A stretch of DNA of 60,000 bases from Hydractinia symbiolongicarpus (lineage: Eukaryota; Cnidaria; Hydrozoa; Anthoathecata; Hydractiniidae), in the NCBI RefSeq assembly GCF_029227915.1, contig NC_079883.1:7008001-7068000 (forward strand), written 5' to 3'. Shown here piece by piece: positions 27,584 through 38,799 of the stretch. Position 1 is the stretch's first letter. Each line of letters begins with the position of its first letter. The notes below the pieces were generated by a model that searched no databases, was not told where the DNA came from, and saw only the letters and a list, made by a program, of their open reading frames with translations. The position numbers were made by a program, and so were the translations under genes.

Positions 27584-29489
27584 GACATTCAACAAGTTGC
27601 AATGAAAAAGCCAGAGTATTATTCACTTCATAATAACCACCTCCTGCATCATCTTGAAAATAAACAATTTAATGGAACCATGGTTTATTTAGCTCTATGT
27701 CTTAAGAAAAAGCTTAAGCTTGTACATTAATTATGTGAGTGTGACCCATGGCGGGTAAACAATTCGAATAAAAAAATTACGGTCGGCGAAGTGAGCTGTT
27801 ACAGCATGCTTGTGCACAAGTCGTGCATCAGAGCTTTCGGTTTCAAAATCAACCAACGAAAAACAGAGAAGAAACAAAATGAAAATAAACAAGGAATAGA
27901 TTCCGGTAATGATTGTATAATTTTAAGCATTGCACAGAAAGATATCCGTGATGGTTTTTGCAGCTAGCTGAAGACATGCCGCATAAATTGATTTTTCAAT
28001 TATATTTCCATTCCCCACATATTCAATCTTGTCTTGGACAAAAATATTGAGACTAAGGCAGTTTTTTCGTGTAAGGACTAAAAGAGGTAGCCACTAGTCT
28101 TTACAGAACAACCAGAGAACCAGCAGTTAAAGAACAGTCTATATATACAAACGACCAGAACAAGGTTGCCAATAAAACCGCATATACCGTAAAAAATAGG
28201 CGAAAACCCCGCATCCGTCTAATGTCTGAAAAATAAAAAGTCACTAAAAAAAGCTACTTGACACATCTTGTGGTAGGCCGGCCTTTTTCTTTCACAATTA
28301 GATGCTATAGCAAATTTCATTTTTAAACAAGATATTTTTCTTGGAAAACAAGTCTTGGTAAAGGCAGTCTTTGCTCCAGGTAGGTTGCCTTATTACTCTT
28401 TTAATTGCTGCCAAGACCCTTTGACGGCAATATAAAAACATATATTTCTTAAAAAAAACGAATGAAATATATGGGTACATCGCCGATTTTGCAAGTTATA
28501 CACGAGGTTCAACTGCAATTTAGTTGTAAAGTACCAAGATTTGTCTGTGCAAAGCGAGGTACGGACTTAAAGACTCAACTTAAAAAGAGCAGTTGAATAA
28601 TTTTAAAATGAATATTTTTACACTTTTCACTACAATGTGTTGTATAATTTGTGTTTCTGATTACGTACTTCTTAAAAGAAAAGTATTTAAATCTGGTAAA
28701 ATCTAAGTAAAAACATCAGCATAAAACTTAGACAATTACTGAGACTAAGATCTCCACCCAAAATATTTCTGAAAATCTCTCTCTACATAACTATTCTTTT
28801 GAACATACCCCTTTTAATTCTTATAATGGCAGGGTCATTCCATGTCAAGTCATCAGATTTTCAAAACTGATATTACCCACCCCCTCAAAAATGCATGAAA
28901 TTTGGTATGCAAGTTTCTCTAACTGGTAGAAACGTGTACCAAATTTCAGTTTTTCAAATAAAGAGGTGTCCAAAATATCCAACATCTACAATTTGCTAAT
29001 ATTGTCCATTTTCTCCTAACATTTTCCATGACAACGGCCTTAGCGAAATTTGAATTTCATTATCTGGTAATCCACAAAGTGCTAAAATGCTGAAAATTCG
29101 CACCTTTATAGTTTTTGGGGTGGGGAATCTGATAAAAAGGCTTAAAAAACACAAAAGCGGCTGGTTAAAAGATATTTTCGTAATAACTTAATCTATCATT
29201 CATATATTCTAACATACAGAACTGGTTGCTACGGGCGATAATTAAAATGATTGTAACATAAACAATCCAAAAAATTGTCAACGCAAACTATATACTCTAG
29301 TCTACATAATGGCTTAGTTTCATATTGTTTTTAAATGTGCTCCCTGGTTTACTCAATGTCTAATATTGCTATACTTTATCACAACAAATACATGATTTTT
29401 TATAAAAAACACGATTATAAGAAACATGTGGCTAAGATTATAGGCACTTTCAACTGCTAACTTGCAAAATATTGAGAAACTTGACAAAT
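27584..29489. other. Region upstream of the CCDC85-like gene
   Basis: It should contain the CCDC85-like promoter and any 5' non-coding exon, but I cannot place them. At about 28830-29170 lies a stretch starting GGGTCATTCCATGTCAAGTC with several pyrimidine-rich blocks that looks like a dispersed repeat; no matching inverted end was found. Confidence 0.4.
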
Positions 29490-30165
29490 CAAATTTTGAC
29501 AGGGCTCTCAGTCTTTTTCAGGAATATTTGAGTAGATGTGCGATGATTTGCATGTGTAAATCAAGTATTGCGTGCGATGTAAAACGCATGTGCAAAGAAT
29601 GTTACGCATACGATACGGGCTCTGAGGTTATTTTTTGTTGCGTATTTATTTTGTGGTAGGAAAGTGGCGGACGTTTTAAATCATGAACCCCAAACATGAT
29701 GATCGAACGTCTACTAATATAGTGACTCTCTCAATCTTAACTTCCTTTTCTACATGTCCGAAATAGTATGCATTTCATTTTTATATTCATTGTTTACTTT
29801 TCAGGTCATCGCAAGGGGACATATGCTTCGTTTTCAAATTTAAAAAAATCTTTATCCACGCGGCTTAAAAAATTACACCGCACGTGGGTTTCGTTTTTAC
29901 AGGCATAAAGAAAAAATCAATTAAATTTGGACCTGCTATGGTTTCCAATTGTTTTTTTAAATGTAGAAATTATCTACAATTAAATCCATGATAAAAGTCT
30001 ATTCCGCCTGTAAGCGCAGTTTTGCTGACTTGCTTCATCTGTGCTCCGTAGGTGTTCCTGAAACGATTTAGGTGTGTGCCAAGACGTGCGCGCCAAGACG
30101 TGCGCGTGCGATCGCACACCTCTCCTGAAAAAGACTGGGCTCTTGGCAAAAGTATTTGAAGGTTA
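29490..30165. mobile_element. Second non-autonomous TIR element with GC-rich subterminal palindromes
   Basis: The left end CAGGGCTCTCAGTCTTTTTC (29502 on) is mirrored at the right by the complement of CAAGAGCCCAGTCTTTTTCAGG (ends about 30147); imperfect pairing extends some bases further out. Inside the right end is GCGTGCGATCGCACACC, closely like the subterminal palindrome of the element at 6407-7330, and the left has GATGTGCGATG. CCAAGACGTGCGCG is repeated twice at about 30075-30105. No target duplication or transposase is seen. Confidence 0.6.
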
Positions 30166-30289
30166 TAAAACATGAGTCAAAAATGTACAAAAATCAAGGC
30201 TGAATCAAGTAAGTTTCTCATAGAAAGAACCTGCATAATCTCAGTTTCACTATCAATAACACACTGTAAAACAAGATAAAAGTTTAATA

Positions 30290-31080
30290 TACAACATTCG
30301 TCTGAATTGCTACAATGTCTGTTTGACTGGGAGTATTTGATCTACCAGTTGTGGTAATAGGGCTATCAATTTTGCACAAAATATGATTATAAAGTACCCA
30401 ACAAAGATCCTCTGTAAACGGCCACATGATGGACTACGACCATGTGGATGTATGAACTTGATATGAAGATCTTCCTATTCTTCACCTTTCTTAAGAACCA
30501 AACCAATCCATCAATGTTGTTCATAATAACAGCTAACAAAATCTAGAGATTTAATAATTTTCAATAACTCAGTATTGCTTATGCTAGGATTTTCACCTGA
30601 AAATAAAAAAAGTTGTTGTAACTTCTTTATCTTGACTACAATATTTCATGCTAATGCTGTTTTTGCTGATTGGAATGAACTTATGATTAGCTCCTGGTAC
30701 CTGGAATGGTGACAGCTTTGGTAAGTCTTTCTGCCAAAGATTCCCTGGTTTGAACCATGACATCTTTTGAAATAAATATGAATTTTATTCCCTTTATATA
30801 GTTTTCACAATATTTAAACATGTCAGATTAAGGATAGAATTTTTGTTTACTAGTTGAAGACCAGCTTTTGAAACAAGCTGCTTTACTCTCCCTTCAATTC
30901 CGTCACATGGTTGCTTTCCATGGCTGGTAGCAAAAAAGACCCATTTTGCATCTACATTAAAGTCGACTTTATGGTGACACAGGTTGTAACCTGTCGAGAA
31001 TTTTTTAGATATAACTTCCTCTTTTCCTACTAGGATAACTAACTCCTCCAGTACTCTTATAGACCACTTGCCTCAATTCG
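30290..31080 (-). pseudogene. Decayed transposon-associated coding fragment
   Basis: On the minus strand a frame reads DFNVDAKWVFFATSHGKQPC, then DGIEGRVKQLVSKAGLQ, then (after breaks) NIKGIKFIFISKD and IKFIHPHGRSPS. The HGK..CDG..G.VKR pattern recurs in many invertebrate proteins of repeat origin that I cannot name. Several frameshifts and stops are present. Function unknown. Confidence 0.5.
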
Positions 31081-31106
31081 TTATCTTTAACAAAAAAACA
31101 ATGTAA

Positions 31107-31912
31107 TGTTAAGACTAGTGTCAGAGATTGGAAAAATTTTGATCATGAAAATTTTGTTCTTGACATTCTTGATACAAACTGGGAACAAACTCTTGAAATA
31201 AGTTCTGGCAATTTAGACTTCTTTTTCAACAAATTCTTCAACAGGGTTGAAGGCCTCCCGGATCAGTATGCACCTACAAAAGCACTGACTAAGCATCAAC
31301 ACAAACTTGATTTAAATCCTTGGATCACTAAAGGTGTTATTAAGTGTATTTAACAATGTGAGCATCCTTATAAATTCTCTATAAAGGCTAAAGATCCTTT
31401 AATTAAATCTGCTCTTAATAAACGTTATAAGCAGTATAGAAACTTAATTTTGACCTTGTGCAGGCAAGGCAAGAAAGTATTATGCAAGCTATTCCAGTTA
31501 AAACCTAGGCAATATTCACAAGGTGTGGCAAGGCATCAATTCTATCATATCTACTAAAAAGTCTAAATCTTCTTTTCCTACCTGTCTCAATCTTCATAAT
31601 ACTAATGTCACTGATCCTTCTGTAATCTCTAATTTCTTCAATGATTATTTCTCTTCTATTGCTGATACCATACAATCTAAAATTCCTTTTTCTTCGAAGC
31701 ACTTCTCTCATTTTCTTCAAAACAGAAATTCTAATTCAATTTTTCTCTTGCCAACAGAGACTGATGAATTAGCCTCATGTATTGCCTTGTTTAATTTCCA
31801 TAAAGCATCTGGTTCTTTTAGTATTCCTAGTCAATTATTGGCTCTTCTCAAATCTGAATTTGCCAAGCCACTCTCAATTCTAATCAATCTTTCTTTTTCT
31901 TCTGGTGCATGA
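31107..31912 (+). pseudogene. LINE fragment (Jockey/CR1-like), linker and start of RT
   Basis: Frames give RDWKNFDHENFVLDILDTNW, LNPWITKGVIK and NKRYKQYRNLILTLCRQGKK, then VWQGINSIISTKKSKSSFP, SNFFNDYFSSIAD and FHKASGSFSIPSQLL, ending NLSFSSGA. This is the endonuclease-RT linker and first RT blocks of a Jockey/CR1-type element (the last block is normally KA.GP..IP). Stops and a frameshift near 31500 show decay. The next RT block is found at 38800, 6.9 kb away. Confidence 0.75.
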
Positions 31913-32943
31913 CAGAATGCAATGACATCCTGAGCTACCATTTTGCGCAATACGCAATGATGTCAGGGGGTTAGGTTTACATTCGAATGCAGAATTCCAC
32001 GTGTTTTCATCACATTTTAGGGTTTCCCCAATATTTAGTTCTAATTTTCTGGATATACAATGTTTATTTTCTTACTTCTAACAACTGATATTGATTTTTC
32101 GCTTAAAATACTTGCTAAGCATCAAAAATGCATTAACTTTAAGACATTTTTAACCGTGTCAAATTAGCGTTAAAAAACCTCAAATTTTTCCTTAAATACC
32201 CCAAAAAAATACCCAATTTTTACGACTTCCTACTTCAAGAAATAATAAACATTTTTTTTAAGACCTAACAAGTGAATATGTAAATATAGTGTCTATACCT
32301 TCTAAAAAAAAATAAGCAGTCACCTTAAATTTAGCCATGGCAAATGCACAATCTTTTTTGTCTATCAACGTTTAAGGAAACAGTTAGCTATTAAAACCAT
32401 TGTGCAAACAAAGTTTTCAAAAAAAATAGCTACCATACTTTTACAAGTGCTTCGTTACTTTGGCCTACAACATTTTGTTTGCGGCTGTGTAGAATGTTTT
32501 CCCTCTCAATAACCCTGAATTAATTAGTCATTTCCTTGAAAATTGTTCAAACTAGTCGAGTTTTCTATAAAAAGATAAGTTATTGTAGCAAATTTTCGAA
32601 TGTTTTTGTCTGAATCGTTGTTATGTTAAGGACGTAGTAATATCTTCACTTGAGCAAACATATAATTAACTATTAAAATATTTCTTGTATCATTAATGTT
32701 TATTCTTATTACCGGTTAACATATTTATTTATTTCGCTTATTAAAATGATTTTTACCGCGTTTTACGTTTCCCCTACACACGATATTTCGCCCAGATATA
32801 TTTTAAGGCCCGTTTTACACATGGACGCTCAGTTTTATTCGTTATTACAAATCACAACAGAAGTGTTATTGTATGCATAGTATGCTGAGGCCCTTTACAA
32901 AAGTTAGTTTTCCGCGCCCTAAAAAAAACTAACCAGGTTAATC

Positions 32944-35310
32944 ATGGACAAAATAAGAGTTACACCTGACGATTTCGGCATTGTAATTGCGCTAAAAGGA
33001 TGCCTCCTTATGGAATGGCGGAAAAAGCCAAATTCATACAAAGAATTGGAGAAGATCCTTTCGGATAAAGGATACAAATTGAAGGGAGAAGTCAAAGCGA
33101 AAATAGTAAAATCTCTCTGTTTTAATTGCTTGCACGCACAACTTTGTTAAAGGAAAGTCCTCTATTGTGCGCAATAAAGAAAAGGAAAGTTGGGGATATA
33201 CATTAAAAATAGCCTCAGAGAATTTTCTGTCCACGCCAAACCTAGAACTAGGACTATTACAAACTGAAAATGCTACTCTACTTGCTGAAATGTCTGATTA
33301 TGGAAAAGTGTCAAAAATTGCAACATAATATTTGCTGACAATGCAAACACAATGGGGGAAGTGGTATAATGAAGTTGGTGCGCGGCAACAAGAAAGACAG
33401 AAAAAACAATTACGGTTCGAATATTTACTTTTTTTAATTAAAACTTATGGCAACTCATTCCCAGTACCATCTTTAAAAGTAGCGCAGGATATACTAATTG
33501 TGATAAATATAACACTAGGTCCCAGGCATGAAAATTTACTTGGAATGAGGTTGGTAACAAGCTTAATTAACCCTACACATAACAATTTTATAGAGAAACT
33601 GATGGAGAAGCGTTGTTGTTTTCGGAAGGATATGGTTTGGAACCAATTAGTGTATCTTTCAAAACATTTGGTGATGAACTTTTGCATGTGCCGATGGCTG
33701 CAGCAACCGGTAAGCAACGTTACTAAAAGGTGGAAAATTTTCTATTAAAACAGTTTATAAAAAACGGAGGCATTCCATTAAGCAGCCTGGAAGTACAAAA
33801 TGAAGTCTTATGTATTTGGTAAAAAGAACCCTCCTAAAATTTGCAATTGGGAGATGCTCCTATATAAAATTTATAATATAAATTAAAAAATATAAATTTA
33901 TAATATAAATTAAAAAAATTAAATCTAAATTTTGTCTATCCATAGAGATTACAGTATCATCAAACAACTGTGAATCCTCGAACTCTTCTAAAATTGACGT
34001 CTGTGGCCAAATAAACAGGGTGAACACTCCTCCTTAAATTCCTTAAATAACCTTAGAATAAGAAAACCTCCTTAAAAGTACTTAAATATACTTAAAAAGT
34101 TTGAATTTTTAGCTATTCTCCTTAATTCCTCCTTATTTCTTAATTTTTCTGATCGTAACTTTTTGAAAAATGTGTTTATGGATTGTTCATCACCAGTGAA
34201 ATAAGACATATTTCTCTGTTACTTGAAATCCTATATTTTCTATCTTTCCGGCCATAATTTGTAATAATGTATATTTGTATAATATGTATAATTTTCTTAT
34301 CATTAAACATTGTATGTAACATTAAAGATAGAGAACTAAAATTGGTTTTCTCCTTAATTATCCTTATTTTTTTATTTTTTTATTCTGGTTCGCAGCAAAA
34401 TATTCTTAAAATATGTCAATTTGTCTCCTTAATTCTCCTTAATATCCTTACTTTTGTTCTTATTTTAATAGTGGTCACCCTGAAAAAAACAAAAGATGTT
34501 TGTAGAGTTGCCAGGCGAAGAACAGCAGGAGGTGAAGAAAGTGATGTACGCGTTGGACAAATATAATATTCACGCGAAGGTTACCATGGGCTATCACAAC
34601 TCAATAACTCTCTTCTACGTACGCACTACGTTGAAGGTTGCCAGCAAGTTTTGGGTACCAAGTTTCCAATTTCTTTTACACCGGGAGATGCACCAGAAGT
34701 TGAAATGTTGAAAGTGGAACACCTAGTATCTTCAGGAATGCAAAAACTAAATGTAAGTATAAAACGAAGTTAAATAACTTTGAAATTTATGGAGTCGAAG
34801 AGTGAAAAAATTTAATTTATTTTAGTTAAAAATAAGTGTTGATGGCACAAAATTATCCAGACATATTCACTGCTGGACATAATATATAATACTAAAAAAG
34901 CACAAACATAATTTCAACCTTTAAGTTAAATATATATTATTAACATATTTTAGTTTCTTCTGATGAGCCTGGGGATGAAGAGTGCTAACAGCAATCACTC
35001 TTGTATTTATTGCCACATCAGCAAATTTGAAAGGTATATAGTTGAATTTAAAGCTTTTAAACTGGTCTTTGATAATCATTAACAGGTTTTCACACTTACT
35101 TTTTGATTCCTAGACAAGATCTTAGAAATAATGTTCTAAAATGAGTTATACATGGAAATTGGAAAAATGACAATGGATAGGCAAACCCATTATACAACAT
35201 TGATGAGCTACATTTATTTTTAAGAATAAATGACAGACTGGAAGATGATTTAATCCATTTAGTTATTGACAGAGATGAGGTTAATGGGCCGAATGCCAGT
35301 GGAAGAATCC
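32944..35310 (+). pseudogene. Remnants of an uncharacterised invertebrate gene family
   Basis: Pieces in order: MDKIRVTPDDFGIVIALKG with KELEKILSDKGYK (32944-33150); KWYNEVGARQQERQKKQLRF and LLFLIKTYG (33332 on); LPGEEQQEVKKVMYALDKYN (34499 on); after an acceptor near 34953, FLLMSLGMKSANSNHSCIYC with HISKFER and donor GTATAT; then YNIDELHLFLRINDRL (about 35197). The pattern (ALDKYN, LLMLG..AN..CIYC, DELHLLLRI) recurs in long cnidarian and other invertebrate proteins of unknown role, often multicopy and possibly transposon-borne. Stops, frameshifts and missing middle parts make this copy a pseudogene. Confidence 0.5.
33875..33925. repeat. Short tandem duplication, TATAATATAAATTAAAAAA
   Basis: TTTATAATATAAATTAAAAA occurs twice, back to back. 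Confidence 0.6.
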
Positions 35311-35336
35311 ACTGAATCTCTTATTGAGTCCTTTTG

Positions 35337-35351
35337 GGGGGGGGGGGGGGG
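35337..35351. repeat. Poly-G tract, 15 bases
   Basis: Fifteen G in a row in otherwise AT-rich DNA; nothing else like it is in the window. It may be a slippage-prone site or an assembly artefact. Confidence 0.9.
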
Positions 35352-37683
35352 TGCCAAATAAAAACGTAGAACTCAGTAATTTGAATTTTCAGAACTCACA
35401 TTTCAACCTCGACCCCGGGCTCTTTGTCTCTTTTATAACGAGATGCCAAAAAGATCGAGGTTGCTCACAATCTCCATTATTCTATGTTTATAACCGCTGG
35501 AACAAAACGTCTAAAAATATAAGCATGTGCAACAAAAAAAAATTAAAAAAATTATGAAATAAAAATGGAAAATGTCCAAAAAAATCAAAGGCGTCTAGCA
35601 ACCGTTACGTAAAAAGCGAAATAAGTTAAAACTATATACTTGCTTTGCCATTCCAGAAGTACACCAGGGGAAAAAAGGATACCAAACATTAAAAAAAATC
35701 CAACATTTTTCAAAGTCATATAAATCAGCTGTTTAGTCTATTGCAAACAGTATATCTACCGAAATATTTCAATCCAAAATATTAACAGAACAGACCCAAA
35801 CTTATAATCAAGAAAATCACGCATAAAATCAAAGAAGATAACAAAGCAGTGTTTTCGAATTTAAGAATCGAATATATTTGAAACGATCGTAACATCGTAA
35901 CAGATGTAAACGTTTATTTAAAAACCAGTAACAGCGGAAAAATTACTTTTTATAGTTTATAAAATTCCAGGATATATATCTAGGATATACAGCGTTTATT
36001 TTATACGTTTTTATACGTTTCAGCCTAAATGTTCTTAACTTTCTTGACAAATACTATTCTTATTGTTCCTAATATATTTTTAGAAGGGCTATGGCCTCAA
36101 AATATATATATGAAATGCCTTAAAATAAAGCTTGCTATAGCTATAGGCAAATTCTTTTTATATTTATTTAGAACAAACAATGGAGGTTGGACATATTCTT
36201 AAGGTATCCTTAACTGACCCTGAGTATATTCTTACAAAAAAAACATATTTAACTTCATATTTAAGGGAAAGTTTAGCTGGAAGCGTATAAATGGCTTAAA
36301 AATGTTATTCACCTAAATTCATTCCTTTACCAGATAATCTAAACAACACACCTGCTTTTCTTTCTCAGTAGGCCCTAGCGGTATGTATAGCCACCTACAA
36401 TTGTCTGATACATTTCCAATCAGTTCTTTTTTTGACGTTATATCATCGTACGTTTTTCTTCTTTATAACAAATATTTCTGACCACAACATAAACTTTTTT
36501 TATTCTCGCTCGACAACAACAACAGTCACTCTACAACAACGGTTGTGTTTTTTACGTTCGAGATTCGAATTACACTCATATTCGAATGCGATACAACCTC
36601 GGTCCCAGAACACAAAAATTGAAAATATAGAAGAAACAAATAACCTTTAACCTAACATCATGATGAGTAAACATTGTTTGAAATAACTTTTTTCAAGATT
36701 ACTTTGAAAAAGAGACAACATTCTTTGCTTTGGTTTTCTTTTTTCAGTTGATAAACTTTGTTTCCGTGAGATACGGTGCGCACATGGTAAACCGGGGTTA
36801 AAATTGAATTATTCTATCTATAACGACCAACAGGACTTTTAAAACAAAAAAAAAAACATTTAAAAATAAAATTAAAATTAGCTTTAATAAAATAAAGAAA
36901 AAGAGTTTTATTTTTTAAAGTAATAAGAAAAGAGATTTAAATGTTTAAATAGTAACCCCCTCATTTGCGTTTTTTTAACTTGGTAAATTTTAGCGTAACG
37001 CCATATTGTAAGAAAGTGACCTGTACTTTGCGTGTCGTGGACTCACATGGTTACTCACACAAGCGTATTATTATATAGATTACAATGCCAGCTTTGGCTT
37101 TACCTTGGTCAAGAAAGAACATATCTTTTTATCTAAAACAAAAACAGTTTTAATCAAACAAAACTAAGATAATCTTCAAAGGTAAAGGTATAGTTTTCGT
37201 GCTAAATAACCATACATGCACCTTGCACTTTTAGAAAGAAAAACCACAAAGAAAATATGTGGATATTATGCTGGAGAAAATACACAGTATTAGTGTATAA
37301 ATGAAAATTTGGTGAAATAACAACAAGGTGGAGTGGACATCCTTAATGAGACCCTTAAAAAAAGCATTAGTGAAAAAAATTTTCAAAGTTTTCTTCCATT
37401 GGAACAAGTTTCTAGAACAACACTTTTATGGAAGGTAGTAAAATTTCTGTTTGGACAAGTTTCAGTAATATTTTGGTAATTTATAATCAAGACCTTTATG
37501 AAAACTGGTTCTATTTAGAAATTATCAACTATATGAACAAATGAACAGGCCATAACTCACTGGAATTGAAATTGGAGAGAGTGGTTGGAATTTTTAGACT
37601 TCTTCCTGGTGTATTTTTCAGTTTGTTTAATCTTGTCTTCAGCCACAATGGAGACAAATGCAGCATTTGATTAGGAGCTGCTT
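35352..37683. other. No gene recognised
   Basis: AT-rich, with no supported coding region. A short piece near 37065-37095 (TATTATATAGATTACAATGCCAGC) resembles the end of dispersed repeats. Confidence 0.4.
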
Positions 37684-37727
37684 GTTTTTCAACTTTTAAC
37701 ATATAGCTATGTTAAAAGTTGAAAAAC
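37684..37727. repeat. Perfect hairpin, 20-bp arms, 4-base loop
   Basis: GTTTTTCAACTTTTAACATA at 37684-37703, loop TAGC, exact complement at 37708-37727. The right arm overlaps the start of the unknown frame at 37709. Confidence 0.85.
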
Positions 37728-38098
37728 GATTTAGAAGTTTACAAGAAGAAGGTGTAGGGAGAACGAGAAGAAAATATGAGAAGAAACATACCGTGTTTTG
37801 GTCTGCAAAGGCTTCAGTACAAAACAGCAGCATTGTCTCAATGCCCACAATAGTCAGCGACAGTCAACATGCAAATACCAAAGAAGATCTCACATCAAAA
37901 AAACTGGCTGAAGTTAGATCAATTTACAAAGATATTTTTAGAAGAGCACCAGCATCACGCATTCAAAAGTTTTTACTAATTGAAGAAATTCTGCAAAGTT
38001 ATGATATATGTAGACTTATATTTTGTTCCATATATTTTGTAAAAATCAACTCTAAAAAATTATATACATTGTTTATACATATGGACACAACACTATGA
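37709..38098 (+). CDS. Unknown open frame, 129 codons
   Basis: The first 95 codons have a protein-like composition, with many charged residues (VEKRFRSLQEEGVGRTRRKY, KKLAEVRSIYKDIFRRAP, KFLLIEEILQSYD); the last 30 look like non-coding AT-rich read-through. It may be an exon or a transposon relic. I do not recognise it. It lies inside the segment that splits the LINE, and its start falls in a hairpin arm. Confidence 0.3.
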   Translation: MLKVEKRFRSLQEEGVGRTRRKYEKKHTVFWSAKASVQNSSIVSMPTIVSDSQHANTKEDLTSKKLAEVRSIYKDIFRRAPASRIQKFLLIEEILQSYDICRLIFCSIYFVKINSKKLYTLFIHMDTTL

Positions 38099-38799
38099 GT
38101 TAAGGAATTTTTAACAAGGATATCACAACCCTAGGTATAAGGCGCCTCTTTTTTGCTAAAACTTCACCGTAAAAAGGAATTAAATTTTATTTTTACTTTC
38201 TTTCATCGTATCTTAAACATAATATCTTCAACATAATTGTACACAAAAAAGAAAGAACAGCAAAACAAAACAAACAAAAACTTACTAGATTAGTCTTTCG
38301 TCAAGAAGGTTTTCTTTCGGCTCCCAGCTACAATCTTCTGTCCCCAATCCTTCCCATTTCACTAAATACAATGTTTTGCAGCCGTTCTAAAACAGTTATT
38401 TGCAGTTTACGTTAAAATATTAAAAGTGGAAGGGAGAAGTAGCTAGCTAAACGACAGTTACGAACCTTCTTCTCCCCTAAAATTTTCTAAGCTGCATAAT
38501 ATCTTTCCCCTTCCTCTTCTTTTGCAGTTGTAAAGCAACGACTTCCCACTCACTAGCAGTTGTCTTTTCATTCATGGCTTTATAATTCACGTGTGCCCTG
38601 CCTCTGGAAAGCTCTCGTTGAGTTTCAAAACCTGTGCAAAATAATAAAATTAACTGACCAATCACGTTGCGCTGTGTTTTTTTCCGACCATTTACGTTTC
38701 TACAAATTCAAAACATGTCTGGGTTGTCCTGCTTTATAAAAGAAAAACAGACTCGGACCTAGTCCTCTGATGTTGTCGCGAATTTTAAAGCGATTCCTT

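Larger units (their letters stand above)
31913..38799. other. 6.9-kb segment separating two halves of one LINE
   Basis: The LINE reading stops at SFSSGA (about 31911) and resumes within about three codons' worth of expected sequence at 38800. This suggests a later insertion or rearrangement. TGGT occurs at both junctions (31905 and 38804 areas) and could be a 4-bp duplication or chance. The ends do not form clear inverted repeats, although ATGTCAGGGGGTTAGGT near the left faintly mirrors the right. Inside are coding remnants at 32944-35310, a hairpin at 37684 and an unknown frame at 37709-38098. Confidence 0.5.

Noticed and set aside
28830-29230. GGGTCATTCCATGTCAAGTC block as a TIR element
   Set aside because: It looks like a known type of dispersed repeat, but no inverted partner or target duplication was found here, so no element was called.
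38477-38665. 62-codon minus-strand frame as a gene exon
   Set aside because: Composition is partly protein-like, but no splice partner or relative was recognised and it sits in the segment that splits the LINE.
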